Of a stretch of DNA of 64,000 bases, positions 58,837-64,000 are shown one piece after another. Every line of letters starts with the position of its first letter. Positions within the stretch are counted from its first letter, which is position 1. The position numbers and the translations under genes were made by a program. Origin of the DNA: an uncultured Flavobacterium sp. GTDB taxonomy: Bacteria; Bacteroidota; Bacteroidia; Flavobacteriales; Flavobacteriaceae. Below the pieces are notes generated by a model. It was not told the DNA's origin and searched no databases. It saw only the letters and a list, made by a program, of their open reading frames with translations. Location: positions 434,001-498,000 of the forward strand of contig NZ_OX638201.1 of the NCBI RefSeq assembly GCF_951805225.1, in the 5' to 3' direction.

Positions 58837-61230
58837 ATGACTGAGCAGAGTTGCTTTCATTGTGGACTTATCATTCCTAAAAATGAAGAAATCAATTTTG
58901 ATGAAAAAAAGTTTTGTTGCAACGGCTGTAAAACCGTTTATGAAATTTTTAGTCTTCATGATTTAACCTGTTATTATGATTTTGAAAAATCGCCTGGAGC
59001 CACTCCTCAAGATATACAAGGTAAATATGATTTTCTGGATAATGAAGCTATTTTATCAAAAGTATTAGAATTTCAAGAAGGAAACACCGCAATAGTTTCT
59101 TTAAATATACCACATATTCATTGTAGTTCTTGTATTTGGATTCTTGAAAATCTAAATAGAATTCAATCCGGAATAAGCACTTCTCAGGTTAATTTTCCTG
59201 AAAAAAGAGTCCGAATTACTTTCAATTCAGATCTTGTTTCTCTTAAAGCTATCGTTAATTTATTAAGTTCAATTGGTTATGAACCATATATAAGTTTAGA
59301 AAATTACGAAACAGGAAAAAATAGCGTCGATCGTAGTTTAACCTACAAACTTGGAGTTGCCTTTTTTTGTTTTGGAAACATCATGTTGCTTTCTTTTCCC
59401 GAATACTTTGAAATCAAAGAGTTCTGGCTTGATAATTACAAACCTTTTTTTAGAATTTTGATCTTTGTTTTAGCATTGCCAAGCTTTTTATATTCAGCAA
59501 GCGGTTATTATGTTTCTGCTTATAAAAGTATAAAATCCAGAATGTTAAACATTGATATTCCAATTGCTTTAGGGATTATCGTAATGTTTGTACGAAGTAC
59601 GTTTGACATTGTTATGAATTACGGATCAGGTTTTTTTGATAGTTTAACGGGATTGGTATTTTTTATGTTACTCGGAAAAATGTTTCAAATAAAGACTTAT
59701 AGTTTTTTAAGTTTTGAGAGAGATTTCAAATCCTATTTTCCAATTGCTGTTACTAGAATTAATGCAGATGCTTCTGAAGAAAGTGTTCCTATTTATGATA
59801 TTTTAAAAGGCAACAGATTATTAATTAGAAATCAGGAATTAATTCCCGTTGACGGTATTTTAATAAGCGAAAGTGCCGAAATTGATTATAGTTTCGTTAC
59901 TGGAGAAGCGGTTCCGATAACAAAAAAATCCGGAGACAAAGTATTTGCAGGTGGAAAACAAATAGGCAAGGTTGTCGAAATGGAAGTTTTACATTCTGTT
60001 TCACAAAGCTATTTGACGCAATTATGGAGCAATGAAATTTTTCAGAAAAAGGTATTTCAAAAACACAAAACGATTACCGATGCAATTAGCCGTTATTTTA
60101 CACCTATATTATTATTAATTGCTTTTGGAGGATTTGGTTATTGGATATTTATTGATGCTAATACCGCTTTCAATGTTTTCACAGCAGTTTTAATTGTAGC
60201 TTGTCCTTGCGCATTGGCACTTACAGCACCATTTACTTTTGGAAATATTCTGAGGATAATGGGCAAGCAAAAAATGTATCTTAAAAATGCTTTGGTAATT
60301 GAACAATTAGCAAAAGTTGATACCATAGTTTTTGATAAAACAGGAACAATTACAACCAATAAAAAATCAAATATTCTATATGAAGGAGATAAATTGAGTG
60401 ATGAAGATTTTGGTCTTATTAAAAATGTTCTTCGTGGCTCAAATCATCCTTTAAGCCGTATGTTGTATGATTTTCTGCCAGAATCAAAAAGACTTATAAT
60501 TGATGATTTTCAGGAGATAACCGGAAAAGGAATTCAGGCTTCTGTTGAAAATAAAATGATCAGGATTGGTTCTGCAGAATTTATAGATAGTCCTGTTTCG
60601 GATATTTCAGAAATCGAAAAAACAGGTTTGCATATTAGAATCAATGATACTTATTATGGGAAATTTACATTCCAGAATCAATATCGAGAAGGTTTAGAAA
60701 AATTATTCCACACATTAAGCAAAAACTATCAAATAAAAGTACTTTCTGGAGATAATGATGGAGAACGTGCTAATTTGGAAGCGATTTTACCTGAAAATAC
60801 AGAATTAATTTTTAATCAAAAACCAGAACAGAAACTGGAGTTTATAAAAAAACTACAAGAAAGTGGTCAAAATGTAATGATGGTTGGCGATGGCTTAAAT
60901 GATGCCGGAGCGTTGGCACAGAGTAATGTGGGGATTTCTATTTCTGAAAATGTGAATGTGTTTTCTCCCGCTTGTGACGCGATTTTGGCAGCAAGTGAAT
61001 TTTCACGATTGGATTACTTTCTTAAGTTATCACAAAAGTCTATTACAATAATAAAAATGAGTTTTGTTTTATCGTTACTCTACAATGTTGTAGGACTTTC
61101 TTTCGCTATAACAGGCAATCTACTTCCTTTGGTTGCGGCAATTATTATGCCTTTAAGTACAATTACAATTGTAAGTTTTGTGACTTTTATGTCTAACTAT
61201 TTCAGTAACAGTAATTTAAAACGATTATAA
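58837..61230 (+). CDS. ccoI: cbb3 oxidase-associated copper P-type ATPase (CcoI/FixI)
   Basis: The 797-residue protein starts with a cysteine-rich domain (CFHCGLIIP, KFCCNGCKTVYEIF, residues 6-45) and an HMA domain with metal pair HIHCSSCIWILENLN (about 90-105). About eight membrane helices carry the CPCALALTAP transport motif (about 454). The actuator SFVTGEAVPITKK (about 350), phosphorylation FDKTGTITTNK (about 500) and hinge MVGDGLNDAGALAQS (about 685) motifs are intact. It is the copper exporter that loads the haem-copper centre of cbb3 oxidase. ccoS and ccoNO follow. Confidence 0.94.
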   Translation: MTEQSCFHCGLIIPKNEEINFDEKKFCCNGCKTVYEIFSLHDLTCYYDFEKSPGATPQDIQGKYDFLDNEAILSKVLEFQEGNTAIVSLNIPHIHCSSCIWILENLNRIQSGISTSQVNFPEKRVRITFNSDLVSLKAIVNLLSSIGYEPYISLENYETGKNSVDRSLTYKLGVAFFCFGNIMLLSFPEYFEIKEFWLDNYKPFFRILIFVLALPSFLYSASGYYVSAYKSIKSRMLNIDIPIALGIIVMFVRSTFDIVMNYGSGFFDSLTGLVFFMLLGKMFQIKTYSFLSFERDFKSYFPIAVTRINADASEESVPIYDILKGNRLLIRNQELIPVDGILISESAEIDYSFVTGEAVPITKKSGDKVFAGGKQIGKVVEMEVLHSVSQSYLTQLWSNEIFQKKVFQKHKTITDAISRYFTPILLLIAFGGFGYWIFIDANTAFNVFTAVLIVACPCALALTAPFTFGNILRIMGKQKMYLKNALVIEQLAKVDTIVFDKTGTITTNKKSNILYEGDKLSDEDFGLIKNVLRGSNHPLSRMLYDFLPESKRLIIDDFQEITGKGIQASVENKMIRIGSAEFIDSPVSDISEIEKTGLHIRINDTYYGKFTFQNQYREGLEKLFHTLSKNYQIKVLSGDNDGERANLEAILPENTELIFNQKPEQKLEFIKKLQESGQNVMMVGDGLNDAGALAQSNVGISISENVNVFSPACDAILAASEFSRLDYFLKLSQKSITIIKMSFVLSLLYNVVGLSFAITGNLLPLVAAIIMPLSTITIVSFVTFMSNYFSNSNLKRL

Positions 61231-61276
61231 ATAATTCAACGTTATTTTTAGTTAAATTTAACTTATCTCCTTACAG

Positions 61277-61292
61277 TATGATAATTATCATA
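61277..61292 (+). promoter_or_regulatory. Putative Fnr-like operator upstream of ccoS-ccoNO
   Basis: TATGATAATTATCATA is a perfect 16-base palindrome containing TGAT-N4-ATCA. A -7 box TAATTTTG (61314-61321) follows, so the site is centred about 40-41 bases before the inferred start. Confidence 0.7.
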
Positions 61293-61313
61293 TTTTACCC
61301 GCCTCTAACGTAG

Positions 61314-61321
61314 TAATTTTG
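61314..61321 (+). promoter_or_regulatory. -7 box of the ccoS-ccoNOQP unit
   Basis: TAATTTTG matches TAnnTTTG and lies 18 bases before the ccoS ATG. It separates this unit from ccoI despite the same orientation. Confidence 0.6.
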
Positions 61322-61339
61322 TTAACATAAATTTATGGT

Positions 61340-61531
61340 ATGAGTGTTATTTATCTATTAATTTCAGTAAGTATTTTCGTCGCAATTGGATTTTTTATTG
61401 CTTTTATTATCGCTGTTAAATCGGGACAATACGATGACGATTATACTCCTTCAGTCAGAATGCTCTTTGACGACGAAACCAAAATTACCCCGCAAAATAA
61501 TAATTCACCAACCGAAGAAAAACAAGTATAA
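61340..61531 (+). CDS. ccoS: cbb3-type cytochrome oxidase assembly protein CcoS
   Basis: The 63-residue protein has one membrane helix (about residues 4-28, VIYLLISVSIFVAIGFFIAF) and the characteristic cytoplasmic block SGQYDDDYTPSVRMLFDD (about 31-48). The family is needed to insert cofactors into cbb3 oxidase. It ends two bases before the ccoNO start. Confidence 0.92.
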   Translation: MSVIYLLISVSIFVAIGFFIAFIIAVKSGQYDDDYTPSVRMLFDDETKITPQNNNSPTEEKQV

Positions 61532-61533
61532 TT

Positions 61534-63720
61534 ATGGAAATGGAACAGTTTTACTACGACAACAAAATTGTAAAAAAATTCATTTATGCCACTATCCTTT
61601 TTGGAGTAGTAGGTATGTTAGTGGGGCTAACCTTAGCGGTTATGTACCTTTTTCCCAACATCACAGATGGGATTTCATGGCTTAGTTACGGTCGATTAAG
61701 ACCATTACATACCAATGCGGTTATTTTTGCCTTTGTCGGAAATGCCTTTTTTGCCGGTATGTATTATTCGCTACAGCGATTGCTAAAAGCCAGAATGTTT
61801 AGTGATTTTTTAAGTAACTTACATTTTTGGGGTTGGCAACTTATTATTGTTGCAGCGGCTATAACATTACCTTTAGGTTATACTTCTTCAAAAGAATATG
61901 CCGAATTAGAATGGCCAATTGATATCGCTATTGCAGTTATTTGGGTTGTAATGGGAATCAATATGATTGGTACAATGTTGCGTCGTAGAGAGCGTCATTT
62001 ATATGTTGCAATCTGGTTTTATCTTGCAACATTTGTAACAGTTGCCGTTTTACATATCTTTAATAATATTGAACTTCCGGTTTCGGCTTTAAAAAGTTAC
62101 TCTGTTTATGCAGGAGTTCAGGATGCATTAGTGCAATGGTGGTACGGACATAATGCAGTTGCGTTTTTCTTAACAACACCATTTTTAGGATTAATGTATT
62201 ACTTTATCCCAAAAGTAGCCAATCGTCCTATTTACTCGTATCGTTTATCAATTATTCACTTTTGGTCTTTGATATTTATTTATATCTGGGCGGGACCACA
62301 CCATTTATTATACTCAGCTTTACCAAACTGGGCTCAGAATTTAGGAGTTGCATTTTCGGTAATGTTAATCGCTCCGTCTTGGGGAGGAATGATCAACGGA
62401 TTATTGACTTTAAGAGGAGCGTGGGATAAAGTTCGTGAAGAACCAGTTTTAAAATTCTTTGTAGTAGCAATCACAGGTTACGGAATGGCGACTTTTGAAG
62501 GTCCAATGCTTTCTTTAAAAAATGTAAATGCTATAGCGCATTACACAGATTGGATTATTGCACACGTTCACGTAGGAGCATTAGCATGGAATGGGTTTAT
62601 GTCATTTGGTATCATTTACTGGTTGATTCCCAGAATGACAAAAAGTACATTATTCTCTAAGAAACTTGCCAATTTCCATTTCTGGATTGGGACTTTAGGA
62701 ATTATTTTATACGCTTTACCAATGTATGTTGCTGGTTTTCAACAAGCGTCAATGTGGAAACAATTTAATCCAGATGGTACATTAACTTATGGAAATTTCC
62801 TTGAGACAGTTACTGCTATTATGCCATTGTATTGGATGAGAGCAATTGGAGGTAGTTTGTATTTAATTGGTATGTTAACGCTGGTTTATAATATTATAAT
62901 GACCATTAAAGCCGGTGATACGATTGAAGATGAATTAGCTCAGGCTCCAGCATTACAAAGAATCAGCAGCAATAGATTAAGTGGAGAAAAATTCCATACC
63001 TGGTTAGAAAGAAAACCAATTCAGTTGACCATTTTGGCAACAATAGCTATTCTAATTGGTGGTATTATTCAAATTGTACCAACAATTATGGTCAAATCAA
63101 ATATACCAACAATTTCAAGTGTCAAACCATATTCACCTTTAGAACTAGAAGGTCGTGATTTATATATCAGAGAAGGCTGTGTAGGTTGTCACTCACAGTC
63201 CGTACGTCCTTTTAGAAGTGAAGTAGAACGTTATGGACCACAATCAAAAGCGGGAGAGTTTGTGTACGATCATCCATTCCTTTGGGGATCAAAACGTACA
63301 GGTCCAGATTTGTTAAGAGTAGGTGGTAAGTATAATGATAACTGGCATTTTAATCATTTCTGGAATCCGCAAAGTATTTCTGCAGGTTCAATTATGCCGG
63401 GTTATAAGTGGTTGTTTGATAATGAGCCAATGGATATTTCCCTAACTCAAAAGAAAATGCAAGCCATGGTTACACTTGGAGTTCCTTATACAGAAGCAGA
63501 GATTACAAATGCACAAAAAACATTAAGAACTCAGGCACTTGCAATAGAAAAAAGCTTAGAAAACGATCCTGATTATGTAAAAAGTTATGAGGATAGTAAG
63601 AAAAAAGCAGCTGCAAAAGGCGAAAAATTTGTTCCTATGAATGAGAGAGAAATCGTTGCGATGATTGCTTATATACAAAGACTTGGAACTGATATAAAAG
63701 TAAAAGAGACTTCTAAATAA
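61534..63720 (+). CDS. ccoN: Fused cbb3 cytochrome oxidase subunits I and II (CcoN-CcoO)
   Basis: The 728-residue fusion has CcoN in residues 1 to about 480, with about 12-13 helices and haem/copper histidines in RLRPLHTNAVIF, WWYGHNAVAFFLT, WAGPHHLLYSALP and TDWIIAHVHVGALAWNG. CcoO follows (about 500-728): an anchor helix, the haem c motif EGCVGCHSQSVRPFRSE (Cys 549, Cys 552, His 553) and the distal Met region ISAGSIMPGYKW. This catalytic core reduces oxygen at low concentration and pumps protons. The N-O fusion is usual in Bacteroidota. It is followed by ccoQ and ccoP. Confidence 0.95.
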   Translation: MEMEQFYYDNKIVKKFIYATILFGVVGMLVGLTLAVMYLFPNITDGISWLSYGRLRPLHTNAVIFAFVGNAFFAGMYYSLQRLLKARMFSDFLSNLHFWGWQLIIVAAAITLPLGYTSSKEYAELEWPIDIAIAVIWVVMGINMIGTMLRRRERHLYVAIWFYLATFVTVAVLHIFNNIELPVSALKSYSVYAGVQDALVQWWYGHNAVAFFLTTPFLGLMYYFIPKVANRPIYSYRLSIIHFWSLIFIYIWAGPHHLLYSALPNWAQNLGVAFSVMLIAPSWGGMINGLLTLRGAWDKVREEPVLKFFVVAITGYGMATFEGPMLSLKNVNAIAHYTDWIIAHVHVGALAWNGFMSFGIIYWLIPRMTKSTLFSKKLANFHFWIGTLGIILYALPMYVAGFQQASMWKQFNPDGTLTYGNFLETVTAIMPLYWMRAIGGSLYLIGMLTLVYNIIMTIKAGDTIEDELAQAPALQRISSNRLSGEKFHTWLERKPIQLTILATIAILIGGIIQIVPTIMVKSNIPTISSVKPYSPLELEGRDLYIREGCVGCHSQSVRPFRSEVERYGPQSKAGEFVYDHPFLWGSKRTGPDLLRVGGKYNDNWHFNHFWNPQSISAGSIMPGYKWLFDNEPMDISLTQKKMQAMVTLGVPYTEAEITNAQKTLRTQALAIEKSLENDPDYVKSYEDSKKKAAAKGEKFVPMNEREIVAMIAYIQRLGTDIKVKETSK

Positions 63721-63727
63721 CAGCATT

Positions 63728-63922
63728 ATGTTTGAACAGATAAAACACAATATGGAGACTATTTCGGGTATAGAAATTTACCCGATACTTTCTCTCTTAA
63801 TATTTTTCTTCTTTTTTGTTGGCTTAGGCTTTTGGGTGTTCTCGTATAAAAAAGAAAAAATCCAGGAAATGAGTGAAATACCTTTAGATGAAGGACATGG
63901 TATAATTTCAAAAGATATTTAA
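63728..63922 (+). CDS. ccoQ: cbb3 oxidase subunit IV-like protein (CcoQ)
   Basis: The 64-residue single-helix protein has a hydrophobic stretch (about residues 16-38) followed by the short basic YKKEKIQEMSEIPLDEG tail seen in CcoQ/FixQ proteins. It lies between ccoNO and ccoP with gaps of seven and one bases, as expected of the subunit that stabilises the oxidase. Confidence 0.85.
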   Translation: MFEQIKHNMETISGIEIYPILSLLIFFFFFVGLGFWVFSYKKEKIQEMSEIPLDEGHGIISKDI

Positions 63923-63923
63923 T

Positions 63924-64000
63924 ATGAAAAAATTTTTCCCAGTATATGTAAGAGTACCGCTAATTTTCTTCATCGTCTTTGGATTGATGGAATACTTTAT
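63924..64000 (+). CDS. ccoP: cbb3 oxidase subunit III (CcoP), 5' end cut by the window edge
   Basis: An ATG at 63924 opens a frame to the window end. The 25 visible residues, starting MKKFFPVYVRVPLIFFIVFG, form an N-terminal membrane helix like those of Bacteroidota CcoP. The dihaem cytochrome c part would lie beyond the edge. The call rests mainly on gene order. Confidence 0.75.
   Translation, partial: MKKFFPVYVRVPLIFFIVFGLMEYF

Noticed and set aside
1..64000. tRNA, rRNA or classical riboswitch genes
   Set aside because: I looked for TTCRANYC T-loop patterns, rRNA-like G+C-rich blocks and known riboswitch cores in the gaps and saw none.

Overview
The window reads as a contiguous piece of chromosome from a flavobacterium (Bacteroidota, Flavobacteriaceae, most likely the genus Flavobacterium). 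The evidence is a base composition of about one third G+C, TAnnTTTG promoter -7 boxes in front of many genes with no strong Shine-Dalgarno sequences, a fused ccoN/ccoO cytochrome oxidase gene, and small families typical of this group (DUF6452, DUF6048, DUF6095 and DUF5606). No rRNA, tRNA, prophage, insertion sequence or CRISPR array is visible. Gene density is high, and most gaps are short and filled by hairpin terminators or by short palindromic or word-repeat elements.

Layout. 1-5.5 kb: the end of an unknown gene, a 211-bp REP-like palindrome, a YihY/BrkB membrane protein, an FMN reductase, two tandem transglutaminase-like secreted proteins and nicotinate phosphoribosyltransferase. 5.7-11.4 kb: topoisomerase IV (parE, parC) with a YhcG/DUF1016-type PDDEXK nuclease gene between the two subunits. 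11.6-18.3 kb: mostly minus-strand genes, namely a DnaQ-like exonuclease, a cNMP/CBS/DUF294 signalling protein, small lipoproteins, a DinB-like protein, a pentapeptide protein and murQ. 18.4-24.2 kb: two paralogous membrane AraC-type regulators, an outer-membrane receptor, a structured-RNA candidate and a ZIP metal transporter. 24.3-30.4 kb: two SAM methyltransferases, an Asp/Glu racemase-like protein and the rlmD-DUF6452-DUF6048 operon. 30.5-39.7 kb: a histidine kinase, an aldo/keto reductase, the cysE-cysM cysteine operon, DUF1003, DUF2752 and Smr proteins, a duplicated-domain lipoprotein, a cysteine desulfurase and threonylcarbamoyl-AMP synthase. 39.9-48.2 kb: a ChW-repeat lipoprotein and a polysaccharide/LPS cluster (glf, DUF4422, GT-like, WaaP-like kinase, GT2, GT9, LTA-synthase-like sulfatase). 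48.5-58 kb: housekeeping genes dapD, ruvX, mqo, FUSC, def, DUF5606, alpha-carbonic anhydrase and mazG, plus a PAS protein. 58-64 kb: a Crp/Fnr regulator and the cbb3 oxidase locus ccoI-ccoS-ccoNO-ccoQ-ccoP, the last cut by the window edge.

How parts work together. The last 6 kb form a coherent microaerobic respiration module. The Crp/Fnr regulator gene is divergent from ccoI, and near-identical Fnr-like operators (TATGAY-N4-RTCATA) sit about 41 bases upstream of the inferred transcription starts of ccoI and ccoS. A third site lies in front of the distant PAS-sensor gene at 49.6 kb. The 40.8-48.2 kb block would supply galactofuranose, glycosyl transfers and phosphate decoration for surface glycans. 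cysE-cysM make cysteine, and the desulfurase further on uses it.

Most unusual items: (i) a series of 36-bp-period palindromes inside the coding sequence of the nuclease between parE and parC, with compensatory base changes; (ii) the REP-like palindrome at 453-663, built of small hairpins with a constant TAC/TAAC loop and changing stems; (iii) a three-helix RNA-like element at 23420-23532 with a possible relative at 15081-15160; (iv) the predicted Fnr regulon; (v) a ChW-repeat lipoprotein, a domain best known from Firmicutes; (vi) many intergenic inverted repeats made of rotating words such as GGTTCAAAG.
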